Assembly: GCA_002786355.1 (NCBI GenBank)
Contig: PGCO01000003.1
Coordinates: 476,746 to 540,745 of the forward strand
Reading direction: 5' to 3'
From: Sediminibacterium sp. FEMGT703S
Lineage (GTDB): Bacteria > Bacteroidota > Bacteroidia > Chitinophagales > Chitinophagaceae
DNA: 64,000 nt
Made by a program: the position numbers and the translations under genes. Shown here in pieces: positions 30,163-40,384 of the stretch (positions are counted from its first letter, which is position 1; each line of letters opens with the position of its first letter). Below the pieces are notes generated by a model. That model was not told where the DNA came from, did no database searches, and worked only from the letters and a program-made list of their open reading frames with translations.

Positions 30163-30360
30163 TTATCCCTCAATCTTTCCGCTAGCGATCTGCTGCTTGT
30201 AGATAGCTTTCAACACTTGACCACGACGTACAACAGACGGTTTGGTAAATGCTTGACGCTCTCTCAACTGTAACAAAGTCTTACTTTTCTCGAATTTCTT
30301 CTTGTACTTTTTAAGTGCCTTGTCGATGTTTTCGCAGTCTTTAGAATCGATAATTAACAT
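30163..30360 (-). CDS. rpsU: 30S ribosomal protein bS21
   Basis: The 65-residue bS21, recognised by LKKYKKKFEKSKTLLQLRER and the basic C-terminal half. In Bacteroidota ribosomes bS21 with bS6 and bS18 is known to sequester the 3' end of 16S rRNA, so most genes lack Shine-Dalgarno sequences. This gene is the visible exception in the window, with a full AGGAGG ahead of its ATG, which fits autogenous control by bS21. It has its own promoter and terminator. Confidence 0.95.
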   Translation of the reverse strand: MLIIDSKDCENIDKALKKYKKKFEKSKTLLQLRERQAFTKPSVVRRGQVLKAIYKQQIASGKIEG

Positions 30361-30370
30361 AGCTTATATA

Positions 30371-30376
30371 CCTCCT
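30371..30376 (-). promoter_or_regulatory. perfect Shine-Dalgarno of rpsU
   Basis: AGGAGG lies 10 bases before the ATG, extended to AGGAGGT. Other start regions inspected here (rpoC, rplK, tuf, tyrS, the permease) are A-rich and have none, so this site stands out as regulatory rather than ordinary. Confidence 0.9.
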
Positions 30377-30394
30377 CAGGTTATTTTTAGGCGG

Positions 30395-30426
30395 CGAAGA
30401 TAAGCAGGTAGAATTAATTAGCAAAA
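30395..30426 (-). promoter_or_regulatory. probable promoter of rpsU
   Basis: On the minus strand TTTTG, 19 bases, then TATCTTCG, one base off TAnnTTTG. Confidence 0.5.
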
Positions 30427-30450
30427 TAATTTCCTGTTTTTGATTTTCTA

Positions 30451-31044
30451 TTATGGTTTAGGGTTAACGGCATGCCCTACTTTTTTTAATACAATATTAG
30501 TGGGCAAGTAATATTCATTAAAAAGGTCGTTTTTAATGAAAAAAGATCTTTCACCCGCAAATCCATCAAATAAAAGAAGAGCAGATGTTGAATCAATCAA
30601 TTTTAGCTTACAATGAATACTTCTTGTGCTTTCCTGCTGTAGATTGAAAGAAATGCTGACCAACTGAGCAGTTTTATCCCATATTGATGAAACCACAATA
30701 TTTGAAAAATTAGAATTCTTTACATTATCCTTATCATACTTGAGCAATTTACTGCCGAGCCTAATTGAATTGTACCGATAATAATACCAATATCCCAACA
30801 AAGCGCATAAATCGGGTGCTTCAAAGTATTTCACATTATCATCAAAAGTATTCTCAATAAAATAAATATTCAACGAATCTTTTCCATTGGTCCATTGCCA
30901 CTCCCCTTTCATGATGTTCTTAACTGAATCAGGTAAAATCGCTTTTGAGCTATCTGATAGAATCAACTGCTGTAAGCTTTGGGCGGATAATGAAAAGCTG
31001 CCAAAAATCAGAACGCATGTTAAACAAAGAATACTTTTTTTCAT
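30451..31044 (-). CDS. secreted protein of unknown function
   Basis: I do not recognise the family. The 197-residue product begins MKKSILCLTCVLIFGSFSLSAQ, a clear Sec signal peptide cleaved near residue 21, so it is periplasmic or exported. Aromatic-rich strands follow (GEWQWTNG, YWYYYRYN), suggesting a small beta-sandwich or lipocalin-like fold, but this is only an impression from hydrophobic alternation. It stands alone between rpsU and the divergent ribE. Confidence 0.75.
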   Translation of the reverse strand: MKKSILCLTCVLIFGSFSLSAQSLQQLILSDSSKAILPDSVKNIMKGEWQWTNGKDSLNIYFIENTFDDNVKYFEAPDLCALLGYWYYYRYNSIRLGSKLLKYDKDNVKNSNFSNIVVSSIWDKTAQLVSISFNLQQESTRSIHCKLKLIDSTSALLLFDGFAGERSFFIKNDLFNEYYLPTNIVLKKVGHAVNPKP

Positions 31045-31145
31045 TCAATCAATCTTTGGTATTTATTCGTCACAACAATTTAACTTAGACAACTGTTGCA
31101 TCAAGAACTTGAAGTTGAATATCGTAAATAAAAATTTAATATTAA

Positions 31146-31739
31146 ATGTTCACAGGAATCATAGAAACCATTGGCACAGTTGAATCGGTTGTTATTACAG
31201 GCAGTAATTATACTTTTCAAATTACCTCGAGCATCACCAATGAATTAAAAGTAGACCAAAGCGTTTCTCATGATGGGGTTTGCCTCACTGTTGAAGCCAT
31301 CAATAACAGTACTTATCAAGTAACGGCGATTGCAGAAACGATTCAAAAAACCAACTTACAGCTTTGGAAGCCTGGCACTAAAGTGAATATAGAAAGGTGT
31401 ATGGTAATGAATGGACGGCTCGACGGGCATATTGTACAAGGTCATGTAGATTGTACTGCTACCTGTGTAGAAAAGAAAGATTTAGCTGGCAGTTGGGAAT
31501 ATCGTTTTGTTTTCCCAGAACAATTTGCTCCATTAGTTATAGAGAAAGGATCAATTAGCGTAAACGGCACTAGCCTTACTTGCTTTAATATCACCAATAA
31601 CAGTTTTACCGTAGCAATTATTCCTTATACCTACCATCATACCAGTATTCAGCAGGTACAAGTTAATTCGGTAGTAAATATTGAGTTCGATTTATTGGGA
31701 AAATACGTACAGCGAAGTATTGAATTACGGAAGAACTAA
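31146..31739 (+). CDS. ribE: riboflavin synthase alpha chain
   Basis: The enzyme that dismutates two 6,7-dimethyl-8-ribityllumazines to riboflavin. It has the N-terminal MFTGIIETIGTV signature and two lumazine-binding repeats, each with a DGVCLTV / NGTSLTC-type motif. The 197-residue length is normal. It ends 2 bases from the convergent hscA. No riboswitch-like structure is obvious in the 101-base divergent region upstream. Confidence 0.96.
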   Translation: MFTGIIETIGTVESVVITGSNYTFQITSSITNELKVDQSVSHDGVCLTVEAINNSTYQVTAIAETIQKTNLQLWKPGTKVNIERCMVMNGRLDGHIVQGHVDCTATCVEKKDLAGSWEYRFVFPEQFAPLVIEKGSISVNGTSLTCFNITNNSFTVAIIPYTYHHTSIQQVQVNSVVNIEFDLLGKYVQRSIELRKN

Positions 31740-31741
31740 CC

Positions 31742-33604
31742 TTATTGCTTAATATCTTTCCCTTTCAAAGCTCCACTCACTGCTTGATCCATGGCTCTTT
31801 CTGCAAAGGGCCTGCTGATTTCGTTGAGTTCTTCAATTTTGGTTTGAATTAGATTTTTATCGTTCATGGTTAAAGCCATCTGCAAATTTTGCATGGCACC
31901 AGCCGTCGCAATTAGTTCTTCTTTGGTTAATAAGCCAGCATTCTTTGCAATGAATTTTTCTGTAACAGATAAAATTTGCTCCGCTTCTGTTCTGGCTTCT
32001 ACCAAGGCCCTGGTAATCATATCGTCTTTTGCATGCGTGATACTATCCATCAACATTTGCTCTACTTCAGCATCGGTTAAACCATACTGAGGCCTCACTT
32101 CAATGGTTTGTTCTACTCCACTCCTTAACTCCTTTGCCCTAACAGATAAAATACCGTCTGCATTAATCAAAAAACTCACTTCAACTTTCGGCATCCCTGC
32201 AGGCATACCGGGTATCCCCTTAAAATTGAACTCTGCTAATTTTCGATTGTGCTGAACCAAATCTCGCTCTCCTTGAAAAACGGAAATACGCATAGAACCC
32301 TGACCATCTATTTGCGTGGTGTATTGTCTAGCAGCTCGATTGGGGATTTTAGCGTTTCTTGGGATCAACACGTCCATTAATCCACCCATGGTTTCAATAC
32401 CCAAACTGAGTGGGGTAATATCTAATAATAAAAAGTCTTTGTTATTTCCTGCCAAAATATCTGCTTGAACAGCGGCACCTATAGCGACTACTTCATCTGG
32501 ATTAACTGAATCATTCACAGGACTATTAAAATAAGCGCTCACTTTTTCTTTAACCAAAGGAACACGGGTGCTGCCTCCAACCATAATTACTGAATCTATC
32601 TCAGCAACCTGCAAACCCGCATCCGCTAAGGCTTTGCTACAGCATTCAATTGTTTTGATCACTAATGGAAGCAAGCATTGATTTAATTCAGTTTTGCTGA
32701 TTGAAACCTGATATCCACTCCATTCGGCTTTAAAATCATCTTGTACACTTAATGTTTTCTTTGCCTCTTCTGCCAATAAACGCAGCGATTGCAATACTGC
32801 TTTATCGTTTTGAACAGCGTTAAAAGGAACTCCGATTTGATTCAACCAAAACTCCATAATGGCTCTATCAAAATCGTCTCCACCCAAGTAAGTATCTCCA
32901 TTGGTACTGAGGACTTCAAAAATTCCATTGGTGATTTTTAAAATAGAAACATCAAAAGTGCCCCCACCTAAATCGTACACTGCAATGGTTTTCTCTTCTT
33001 CTTTATTTAATCCTAAGCCATAAGCCAAACTAGCTGCAGTAGGCTCGTTTACAATTCTTAACACATCTAATCCTGCCAACTTACCAGCATCTCTAGTGGC
33101 TTGGCGCTGCGCATCATTAAAATAGGCTGGAACGGTAATTACCGCTTTAGTAACCGGTGTTTTCAAAATATGTTCGGCTCGTGATTTTAGCTCTTTTAAA
33201 ATGAAAGAACTAAGCTCGATAGGCGAGTAAAAACGATCCCCAATTTGCACTTTCACCAAACTATCGGCATCATCATCTATTACTTTATAAGTAAAAAAAC
33301 CAGCATTTTCTTTTACGTCTTTGTAGCTTTTTCCCATCAAACGCTTGGCACTAAAAATGGTATTGGATGGATCAGACTCTAAATACAATTTGGCTTGTTC
33401 ACCTACTTCGGCATTACCAAATGCGTCAAAATGCACTACACTGGGCACTAAACTGCTACTATTGAATTCTTTTAAAGCTACTGGCTGCTTATTTTCTGGG
33501 TGGATTATAGCCACTAAACTATTGGTAGTACCTAAATCAATCCCTACAATCACTTCTGCCTGTTGCAAGCTCCCTGTTGCTATATTAATTCCAATCTTAG
33601 CCAT
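31742..33604 (-). CDS. hscA: Fe-S cluster assembly Hsp70 chaperone HscA
   Basis: An Hsp70 ATPase of 620 residues. The N-terminus has a short extension before [13 protein letters not shown], which is characteristic of HscA rather than DnaK (DnaK starts almost directly with the motif). [14 protein letters not shown] and the substrate-binding domain ([16 protein letters not shown]) are intact. HscA transfers clusters from the IscU scaffold with HscB. No isc partner is adjacent, so they must lie elsewhere. A -7-like TACTTTTG sits about 25 bases before the ATG without a clear -33 box. Confidence 0.9.
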   Translation of the reverse strand: MAKIGINIATGSLQQAEVIVGIDLGTTNSLVAIIHPENKQPVALKEFNSSSLVPSVVHFDAFGNAEVGEQAKLYLESDPSNTIFSAKRLMGKSYKDVKENAGFFTYKVIDDDADSLVKVQIGDRFYSPIELSSFILKELKSRAEHILKTPVTKAVITVPAYFNDAQRQATRDAGKLAGLDVLRIVNEPTAASLAYGLGLNKEEEKTIAVYDLGGGTFDVSILKITNGIFEVLSTNGDTYLGGDDFDRAIMEFWLNQIGVPFNAVQNDKAVLQSLRLLAEEAKKTLSVQDDFKAEWSGYQVSISKTELNQCLLPLVIKTIECCSKALADAGLQVAEIDSVIMVGGSTRVPLVKEKVSAYFNSPVNDSVNPDEVVAIGAAVQADILAGNNKDFLLLDITPLSLGIETMGGLMDVLIPRNAKIPNRAARQYTTQIDGQGSMRISVFQGERDLVQHNRKLAEFNFKGIPGMPAGMPKVEVSFLINADGILSVRAKELRSGVEQTIEVRPQYGLTDAEVEQMLMDSITHAKDDMITRALVEARTEAEQILSVTEKFIAKNAGLLTKEELIATAGAMQNLQMALTMNDKNLIQTKIEELNEISRPFAERAMDQAVSGALKGKDIKQ

Positions 33605-33676
33605 AGTATTACTTTCAAATTAAAACGCAAAAGTACTACAATTGACTAGCGGAGTTGTTGCGATTTACGAAATCAA

Positions 33677-34063
33677 TTAATGGACAGGATCTTGAACCAC
33701 CGTGGTGGAACTGGCAAAATCGTGCAAAGGACCGCCCAAGAATGGACCAAAAAAAAGGTCTACAATAGAAAGTCTTAACATACTTCTCAATAAAATCATG
33801 TACCAAGAAGCTTTATGACCATTTTTAGCTACCACCCTTGAATGGGTAAACCATTTGCCCGGTGTTTTAGCAAAAAGCATTTCAAAAAAACTATAATAAA
33901 CAAACATGATAGGAAAAAAGAACCAACCAAAATGCAGCGGGGTATACCTCCAATAAACCACATAAAAATTGTACCACCTAAAAACCAACATTGCCAAAAT
34001 GGTTAATAAAATGGTGTCTATAAAAAAATTAAGTGCCCGAGTGCCGTCGCCTACTTTAAGCAT
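33677..34063 (-). CDS. RDD family membrane protein
   Basis: A 128-residue inner-membrane protein with about three hydrophobic segments. [16 protein letters not shown] supplies the Arg and Asp of the RDD motif, and [20 protein letters not shown] is the conserved second part. I chose the ATG at 34063 ([11 protein letters not shown]); the longer frame overlaps the tyrS control region. RDD proteins are of unsettled function, some linked to sodium/proton transport. It diverges from tyrS. Confidence 0.8.
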   Translation of the reverse strand: MLKVGDGTRALNFFIDTILLTILAMLVFRWYNFYVVYWRYTPLHFGWFFFPIMFVYYSFFEMLFAKTPGKWFTHSRVVAKNGHKASWYMILLRSMLRLSIVDLFFGPFLGGPLHDFASSTTVVQDPVH

Positions 34064-34081
34064 GAATACAATTTTACGAAG

Positions 34082-34126
34082 CAAATTTAAGGCATTGATT
34101 CCATGCGGGTATCTTTTGTACATTTG
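34082..34126. promoter_or_regulatory. divergent promoter region of the RDD gene and tyrS
   Basis: Two back-to-back -7 boxes are seen: TACATTTG on the plus strand at 34119-34126 (TTG 21 bases upstream) for tyrS, and TAAATTTG on the minus strand at 34082-34089, without a clear -33 box, for the RDD gene. Both would give very short leaders. Confidence 0.35.
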
Positions 34127-34145
34127 CCACTCAAATTTGCAAGCA

Positions 34146-35429
34146 ATGAATTTAGTTGAAGAATTACGCTGGAGAGGAATGCTTCAGGATATTATGCCAG
34201 GAACCGAAGAATTGTTAAACAAAGAAATGGTGTCGGGCTATATAGGATTTGACCCTACGTCGGATAGCTTACATATTGGAAGTTTGGTGCCCATTTTATT
34301 ATTGGTTCATTTACAAAAAGCAGGACATAAACCTTATGCTTTAGTGGGTGGCGCTACTGGAATGATTGGAGATCCTAGTTTTAAAAGTGAAGAAAGAAAT
34401 TTATTGAGCGAAGAAACTTTGCAACACAATTTAGCGGGCATTAAAAAACAATTGAGTAAATTTTTAGACTTTACAGGAGACGCTCCTAATAAAGCGGAGA
34501 TGGTTAACAACTATGACTGGTTCAAAGATTTTAGTTTCTTACATTTTATCAGAGATGTAGGTAAGCATATTACGGTGAATTACATGATGAGTAAAGACAG
34601 CGTAAGAAAAAGATTGGATGGCAATACTGGTATGAGTTTCACAGAGTTTACCTACCAATTGATTCAGGGATATGATTTTTATTGGTTGTACCAAAACAAG
34701 AATTGCAAATTGCAAATGGGCGGTAGTGATCAATGGGGAAATATTGTTACAGGTACCGAAATCATTAGAAGAAAAGCAGGCGGTGAAGCATTTGCATTTA
34801 CTTGTCCATTGCTAACAAAAGCAGATGGCGGTAAATTCGGGAAAACAGAAAGAGGCAATGTTTGGCTAGACCCAGAAAAAACATCTCCTTATCAGTTTTA
34901 CCAATTTTGGTTAAATGCCAGTGATGAAGATGCCACCAAGTGGATTAAAATCTTTACCCTACTGCCTAAGGAAGAAATAGACCAATTAATTGCAGAACAT
35001 GCAACTGCCCCACATGCAAGGGCTTTGCAGAAAAAATTAGCAGAAGAAATTACCTGTTTTGTGCATAGTAGAGCAGATTATGAATTTGCTGTAAAAGCTT
35101 CTGAAATTTTGTTTGGAAATGCTTCTACCGAACTATTGACTTCGCTCAATGAAAAACAATTATTGCAAGTAATGGAAGGGGTTCCAACTGCAGAAATTGA
35201 ACGAGCAACCATTAATGCTGGTTATGACTTGATTAGTTTCTTAACGGATACCGCTATTTTTCCGAGCAAAGGAGAAGCAAAAAAAATGTTGCAAGCCAGT
35301 GGTGTTTCAATCAATAAAGTAAAGGTAGCTCCTAATAAAACAAATATTGAATTAGCAGACTTATTGCAAAATAAATATATCTTGGTCCAGAAAGGAAAAA
35401 AGAATTATTATTTAGTAATCGTCAATTAA
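34146..35429 (+). CDS. tyrS: tyrosyl-tRNA synthetase
   Basis: A class I synthetase of 427 residues. The ATP motif HIGS starts at His43, the KMSKS equivalent is KFGKT at residues 230-234, and a C-terminal S4-like RNA-binding domain ends the protein ([19 protein letters not shown]). The in-frame extension to 33969 adds 59 residues unlike any TyrRS and runs antisense through the RDD gene, so I start at 34146. Its substrate tRNA-Tyr is also in the window (28373-28455). Confidence 0.97.
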   Translation: MNLVEELRWRGMLQDIMPGTEELLNKEMVSGYIGFDPTSDSLHIGSLVPILLLVHLQKAGHKPYALVGGATGMIGDPSFKSEERNLLSEETLQHNLAGIKKQLSKFLDFTGDAPNKAEMVNNYDWFKDFSFLHFIRDVGKHITVNYMMSKDSVRKRLDGNTGMSFTEFTYQLIQGYDFYWLYQNKNCKLQMGGSDQWGNIVTGTEIIRRKAGGEAFAFTCPLLTKADGGKFGKTERGNVWLDPEKTSPYQFYQFWLNASDEDATKWIKIFTLLPKEEIDQLIAEHATAPHARALQKKLAEEITCFVHSRADYEFAVKASEILFGNASTELLTSLNEKQLLQVMEGVPTAEIERATINAGYDLISFLTDTAIFPSKGEAKKMLQASGVSINKVKVAPNKTNIELADLLQNKYILVQKGKKNYYLVIVN

Positions 35430-35443
35430 TGTAACAACTTAAA

Positions 35444-35950
35444 ATGAATGCAAAAAAATGTTTTTTAGTATTAATCCTTATGATGTCTTTTTCATTTGGA
35501 GCAAATGCTCAATTTAAATTAGTCAAAGACTCCGCAATGTTTATCAACGATATTGAATTTGGGTACACCATCACCAATATCCAGACAAAAGATGACTACG
35601 AACGTTATGAAGTCAAATTTTTTGTAACAAATACTGGATGTACAAAATATATTGCAGCGAGACCCAACAATATATTTTCTAGTAGAGCAGCAAATACTGT
35701 AGCAGAATTTAGCTGCATCAATGCAACAGGAAAACGATTGACTAATAAAGGAAAATCTTTATCCGCAAGAGATTGGAACTATAATATAACCGAAAATGTG
35801 AGCAAGGAGCTTTCGGGAAAAACAATTCAGCTAGGCTTTGTTTTTGCGAAAGGAGAAACAATTTCTGGGACAGAAATAATTCTTACCCCAAAAGGAGAAT
35901 TCCCCATAGTACAAGTGAGTCCTGTACCCATTCGTGAAATCAATAATTAA
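35444..35950 (+). CDS. secreted protein of unknown function
   Basis: I do not recognise the family. The 168-residue product has a Sec signal peptide (MNAKKCFLVLILMMSFSFG, cleavage near ANAQ) and then a beta-rich region with EVKFFVTNTGCTKYIA, reminiscent of extracellular immunoglobulin-like domains. Two Cys in the mature part could form a disulfide. It begins 14 bases after tyrS and may be cotranscribed. It ends one base from the convergent SGNH hydrolase. Confidence 0.75.
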   Translation: MNAKKCFLVLILMMSFSFGANAQFKLVKDSAMFINDIEFGYTITNIQTKDDYERYEVKFFVTNTGCTKYIAARPNNIFSSRAANTVAEFSCINATGKRLTNKGKSLSARDWNYNITENVSKELSGKTIQLGFVFAKGETISGTEIILTPKGEFPIVQVSPVPIREINN

Positions 35951-35951
35951 A

Positions 35952-36629
35952 TTACTTTATTTGCTTTAGTGCTTTCCAAATGGTTTGAGCAACTAATAAA
36001 TTTCCTTTCGAATTTAAATGTACTCGATCAGTAGTTAACAACCCTTTCTCTTCATTGGAAGGGTTGTTTGCTATAAGGTATTGTTGAAATTCGTTCCTTA
36101 AATCTACACATGGCAATTGATTGCTTTTAGCATATTCTCTAATCCAATTGCTGTATAAATTTAACTCTCCATCTTGCTCATTGGAATGGTCCTTTCGCTC
36201 ACCAATCACCGATGGAGTACAAACGATTACTTTTATTTTAGCTGCTTGTAATTTTTTAACAATTACGTCGTAGAAACTTGCAAATTTTGCATAATCCGTT
36301 CCTGTTCCTGACAAACGCTTATGCCATACATCATTAATTCCCACATAAATTACTACCATATCAGGCTGTTGACTCAACACATCTTTTTCTAACCGCATAA
36401 ACAAATCGGTTACTTTATTCCCGCCAATGCCAGCGCCTACTAATTCAAATTCATTGGATAAATTTTCAGATTGAATAAGGTCTTCCATCAATCGAATATA
36501 CCCGCCCTTATCGACACCCATTTGGGTAATTGAATCCCCAAAGAAGACTACTTTTTTCTTTTTATTGAAGGCAAAACTCATGAGTAAGATTGAAGTAAAA
36601 AACAGCAATAGACTAATCCATTTTTTCAT
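35952..36629 (-). CDS. SGNH/GDSL-type esterase, exported
   Basis: A hydrolase with the four SGNH blocks: block I FFGDSITQMG with nucleophile Ser, block II Gly in GAGIGGNKV, block III VYVGINDVWH with Asn, and block V DRVHLNSKG with Asp and His. An N-terminal hydrophobic segment before KKKKVVFFGDS indicates export. The length of 225 residues is typical. Substrates may be acetylated sugars or lipids; the family does not settle this. It lies 43 bases downstream of cphB. Confidence 0.9.
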   Translation of the reverse strand: MKKWISLLLFFTSILLMSFAFNKKKKVVFFGDSITQMGVDKGGYIRLMEDLIQSENLSNEFELVGAGIGGNKVTDLFMRLEKDVLSQQPDMVVIYVGINDVWHKRLSGTGTDYAKFASFYDVIVKKLQAAKIKVIVCTPSVIGERKDHSNEQDGELNLYSNWIREYAKSNQLPCVDLRNEFQQYLIANNPSNEEKGLLTTDRVHLNSKGNLLVAQTIWKALKQIK

Positions 36630-36672
36630 GGGAAATATTTTAATTCATTTTAATTGAACGATGAAAAATCGA

Positions 36673-37563
36673 CTAATAAATATCTGTCATCACAGGAGTT
36701 GTATGCTCCCCCATTAATTCAACAAAAGTTCTTTCTTTTACTTTAAACCCATTTCCTTTTGCACAAAAATGAACATGTAAATTTTCAATACTCAGCGGGT
36801 TCCCTTCTGGGATATCTGCCAAGTTACTATGTCGTACATCATGACCATCTACAATAATCACGGGGCCACTTCCTATCGCTTCCATATTATTGCCTTGGGT
36901 AATCAGCATCCCGGTATCTTCTCCTAAACCAATTCCAATACAAGATGGATTAGCAGATACTGCTTGAGCCAATCTGGCAAATCTTCCCCTTTTTTCGAAA
37001 TGTGAATCAAAAATGACATTATCCATAAAACCCAATCCAGTAGTAATTTTTACTTCTCCTTTTAAATGGGCACGAGTGGCATTCCCTTCATAAATCATGG
37101 TACTGCTCATGGCCATTGCACCTGCCGAAGTACCCGCTATTACAAAATTTTCTTTCTGGTACCTTTCTTGAATAATGGCTAAAAAACGAGTACCTCCAAA
37201 AATAGTAGTCAATCTTAACTGATTGCCCCCACTAAACATCACACAATCACAAGCCTGAATTCTTTCGATGTATTCTTGCTTTTGCGCGTCTTCCCTATTT
37301 CTGACATGAATGATATGCACGTTCGTGCATCCAATTTTACCAAATGCATCTAAATAATTTTCTCCTACTTCATAAGGAATGGTAGAAGCCGTAGTGACTA
37401 CTTCAATACTGGCGTCCGATCCCCCCGCTTCAGCTACAATTCTCCTAAGAATCCCTAACTCAAAAAAATTAAGGTTGTTCCTAAAAATGGCTCCCTTCTC
37501 TAAATCTGACCCTTTATCTTCTGCGCCACCGATGGCGATTAACTTACCTTTTGGAATTAACAT
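36673..37563 (-). CDS. cphB: cyanophycinase
   Basis: An S51-family serine exopeptidase of 296 residues that releases beta-Asp-Arg dipeptides from cyanophycin. IAIGGAEDK opens the fold, FSGGNQLRL is at 110-118, and the nucleophile is Ser146 in GTSAGAMA. There is no signal peptide, so it is an intracellular CphB rather than a secreted CphE. It is divergent from cyanophycin synthetase with about 95 bases between starts, pairing synthesis and breakdown. Confidence 0.93.
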   Translation of the reverse strand: MLIPKGKLIAIGGAEDKGSDLEKGAIFRNNLNFFELGILRRIVAEAGGSDASIEVVTTASTIPYEVGENYLDAFGKIGCTNVHIIHVRNREDAQKQEYIERIQACDCVMFSGGNQLRLTTIFGGTRFLAIIQERYQKENFVIAGTSAGAMAMSSTMIYEGNATRAHLKGEVKITTGLGFMDNVIFDSHFEKRGRFARLAQAVSANPSCIGIGLGEDTGMLITQGNNMEAIGSGPVIIVDGHDVRHSNLADIPEGNPLSIENLHVHFCAKGNGFKVKERTFVELMGEHTTPVMTDIY

Positions 37564-37658
37564 GCTTTACATTTATCGTTCGGCAAAAATAAGCCTTTTG
37601 ATTTCCCCCACCTTATACAAAAAATTCAATATATTCAATGTTTCCCAAATTACGGTAT

Positions 37659-40280
37659 ATGAAAATTGAAGAATTAAAGATTTTAAGAGGCCCCAATTAT
37701 TGGAGCATCCGCCGAACCAAGTTGATTCAAATGAAATTGGATTTAGAAGAGATGGAGCAACGACCCACCAATACCATTGAAGGATTTGGCGATCGATTAG
37801 CGGCTTTATTCCCTAGTATGTATGCGCATCGCTGCAGTGTTGGCGAGCCTGGCGGCTTTTTTAAACGAGTGGCAGAAGGCACTTGGATGGGACATGTAAT
37901 TGAACATATAGCGCTGGAGTTGCAAACTTTAGCAGGTATGAATACTGGTTTTGGAAGAACCAGAGGAACTGGTGAACCAGGAAAATATTTTGTAGTCATT
38001 AGTTATTTAGAAGAAGATGCTGGCATTTATGCTGCTAAAGCTGCGGTAAGAATAGCAGAAGCATTAACGGATAGTATAACATATGATTTAACAGAAGACA
38101 TACAACAATTAAGAGAAATTAGAGAAGATACTCGCCTAGGGCCTTCTACGGGTTGTATTGTTGAAGAAGCAGCCAAAAGAGGCATTCCACATTTAAGATT
38201 GAACAAACATAGTTTGGTACAATTAGGTTATGGCGTGAATCAAAAAAGAATTCGTGCAACCATTGCTTCTACTACGGGTAATATTGCAGTGGATATTGCT
38301 TGTGATAAAGAAGAAACCAAAAATTTATTAGGCGCTGCTGAAATCCCAGTTCCAAGAGGAACCGTTGTTAGAACCATTGCTGGTTTAGAAGAAGCGGTTG
38401 AAAAATTTGGTTACCCGCTAGTAATTAAACCAATTGATGGTAATCATGGCAAAGGGAATACGACCAATATCACCACTTGGGAACAAGCCACGAAAGCATT
38501 TGAAAGTGCTAAGCAATATGGCCGTTCGGTTATTGTAGAAAAATTTATTACAGGATTTGATTTTAGGATTTTAGTAATCAATTACAAATTCATTTGTGCT
38601 GCACTTAGAACGCCTGCTTCGGTTGTGGGTGATGGAGTACACACCATTCAATGGCTGATTGACGAAACCAATAAAGATCCTCGTAGAGGCTATGGTCATG
38701 AAAAGGTATTGACTCAAATTACCGTAGACGACAGTACCATGAAAATGTTGGATGAAAAAGGATATACACTTGAAACGATTCCACCTGTTGGAGAATTGGT
38801 GCTATTAAAAACCACGGCTAATTTATCTACAGGAGGTACATCCACCGATGTGACCGATGAAGTGCATCCAGAGAATATTGTCATGTGCGAACGCATTGCC
38901 AATATCATTGGCCTAGATATTTGCGGTATTGATATCATGGCACAAGATTTACAAACGCCCGTATCATCCAATGGGGGTGCAATTTTAGAAGTAAATGCTG
39001 CTCCTGGTTTTAGAATGCATATAGATCCTACAGAAGGATTAGGTAGAAATGTGGCAGAGCCAGTAATTGATATGCTTTTCCCCGACAGAAGTAATGGAAG
39101 AATACCGATTATTGCCATTACGGGTACCAATGGAAAAACCACTACTACCCGATTAACTGCACATATTTCTAAAACAGCAGGTAAAAAAGTGGGCTATACC
39201 ACCAGCGATGGGGTTTACATACAAAATCAGTTGTTAATGAAGGGGGATTGCACCGGCCCTATTTCGGCACAGTTTGTTTTAAAGGATCCCACCGTAGATT
39301 TTGCTGTATTGGAATGTGCCAGAGGCGGTATTTTAAAGAATGGTTTGGCATTTGAACATTGTGATGTAGGCATCGTAACCAATGTAGCCAGCGACCATAT
39401 TGGTTTGGGGGGCATCAATAGTGTTGAACAAATGGCCCGCGTAAAAGCAGTCGTACCAGAAACAGTTTATCCGCATGGATATGCCGTATTAAATGCAGAA
39501 GACGACTTGGTGTATGCGATGAAAAAAGACCTGAAATGCAATGTGGCATTGTTTAGCATGGATGAAAACAATCCACGAATTCAAGAACATTGCAAAAAAG
39601 GTGGCTTGGCAACCGTTTATGAAAATGGTTATATCAGCATATTAAAAGGAACCTGGAAAATCAGGGTCTGTCATGTAAAAGACATCCCCCTAACCTTTGA
39701 AGGAAAAGCAGTCCACAATGTTGCCAACTGCTTACCGAGTGTAATGGCTACTTATTTATTTAAGAGCATTACCATTGAAGACATTAGAACGGGCTTACAA
39801 ACCTTTATTTCTAGCAGTATTACAACCCCTGGTCGGTTGAATTTTTTCCATTTCAAACATTTTACTTTCTTGGCTGATTTTGCGCATAATCCGCATGGCT
39901 TGAAATTATTATGCCAATTTGTAGATCAACTAGACTACCCTTATAAAGTGGGTGTCATCAGTGGAACAGGGGACAGAAGGGATGAAGACATCCGTGAATT
40001 GGGCAGTATTTCCGCCTCGTATTTTGACGAAATCATTATCCGTTGCGATAAAAATCTGCGTGGTAGAACGGCAGAAGAAATCATTGCTTTATTGCAGGAA
40101 GGGGTTAATTCAGTCAATCCAAATATCCCACAAACAGTGATTGCCAATGAAAATTTAGCTTTAGAACATATTTATGCTAATTACAAACCAGGCGCTTTGT
40201 ATACCATCATGTGTGATGTGGTAGCAGGGGCTTTGGATAAGATTAAAGAATTGAAAGACAGGGAGTCATCAGGGCAATAA
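37659..40280 (+). CDS. cphA: cyanophycin synthetase
   Basis: The 873-residue enzyme that makes multi-L-arginyl-poly-L-aspartate. The N-terminal domain begins MKIEELKILRGPNYWS, a central ATP-grasp domain contains GYPLVIKPIDGNHGKG, and the C-terminal Mur-ligase-like domain has the P-loop GTNGKTTT at residues 489-496. The ATG at 37659 is preferred over one seven codons upstream. The length and domain order match CphA1. In the cell it would store nitrogen and carbon as cyanophycin granules. Confidence 0.95.
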   Translation: MKIEELKILRGPNYWSIRRTKLIQMKLDLEEMEQRPTNTIEGFGDRLAALFPSMYAHRCSVGEPGGFFKRVAEGTWMGHVIEHIALELQTLAGMNTGFGRTRGTGEPGKYFVVISYLEEDAGIYAAKAAVRIAEALTDSITYDLTEDIQQLREIREDTRLGPSTGCIVEEAAKRGIPHLRLNKHSLVQLGYGVNQKRIRATIASTTGNIAVDIACDKEETKNLLGAAEIPVPRGTVVRTIAGLEEAVEKFGYPLVIKPIDGNHGKGNTTNITTWEQATKAFESAKQYGRSVIVEKFITGFDFRILVINYKFICAALRTPASVVGDGVHTIQWLIDETNKDPRRGYGHEKVLTQITVDDSTMKMLDEKGYTLETIPPVGELVLLKTTANLSTGGTSTDVTDEVHPENIVMCERIANIIGLDICGIDIMAQDLQTPVSSNGGAILEVNAAPGFRMHIDPTEGLGRNVAEPVIDMLFPDRSNGRIPIIAITGTNGKTTTTRLTAHISKTAGKKVGYTTSDGVYIQNQLLMKGDCTGPISAQFVLKDPTVDFAVLECARGGILKNGLAFEHCDVGIVTNVASDHIGLGGINSVEQMARVKAVVPETVYPHGYAVLNAEDDLVYAMKKDLKCNVALFSMDENNPRIQEHCKKGGLATVYENGYISILKGTWKIRVCHVKDIPLTFEGKAVHNVANCLPSVMATYLFKSITIEDIRTGLQTFISSSITTPGRLNFFHFKHFTFLADFAHNPHGLKLLCQFVDQLDYPYKVGVISGTGDRRDEDIRELGSISASYFDEIIIRCDKNLRGRTAEEIIALLQEGVNSVNPNIPQTVIANENLALEHIYANYKPGALYTIMCDVVAGALDKIKELKDRESSGQ

Positions 40281-40324
40281 GCAACTAATTCTAGAAAGAA
40301 AATTGTCTTTTTTGAATTAAAAAA

Positions 40325-40356
40325 TTTGGAACAATTGACTCCTAGTCCTATTTTTG
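40325..40356 (+). promoter_or_regulatory. promoter of tRNA-Gln
   Basis: TTTG, 20 bases, then TATTTTTG fits the local consensus. Between it and the tRNA lies a 7-bp hairpin CCCATTC / GAATGGG (40360-40378), a probable 5' leader structure. Confidence 0.55.
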
Positions 40357-40384
40357 CAGCCCATTCCAAAAGAATGGGTCGGAT

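Noticed and set aside
33969..34145. N-terminal extension of tyrS by 59 codons
   Set aside because: It runs antisense through the RDD protein gene, does not look like TyrRS, and a -7 box lies just before the ATG at 34146.
38714..39142. 142-codon frame antisense within cphA
   Set aside because: A shadow of the strongly coding cphA; no independent motifs.
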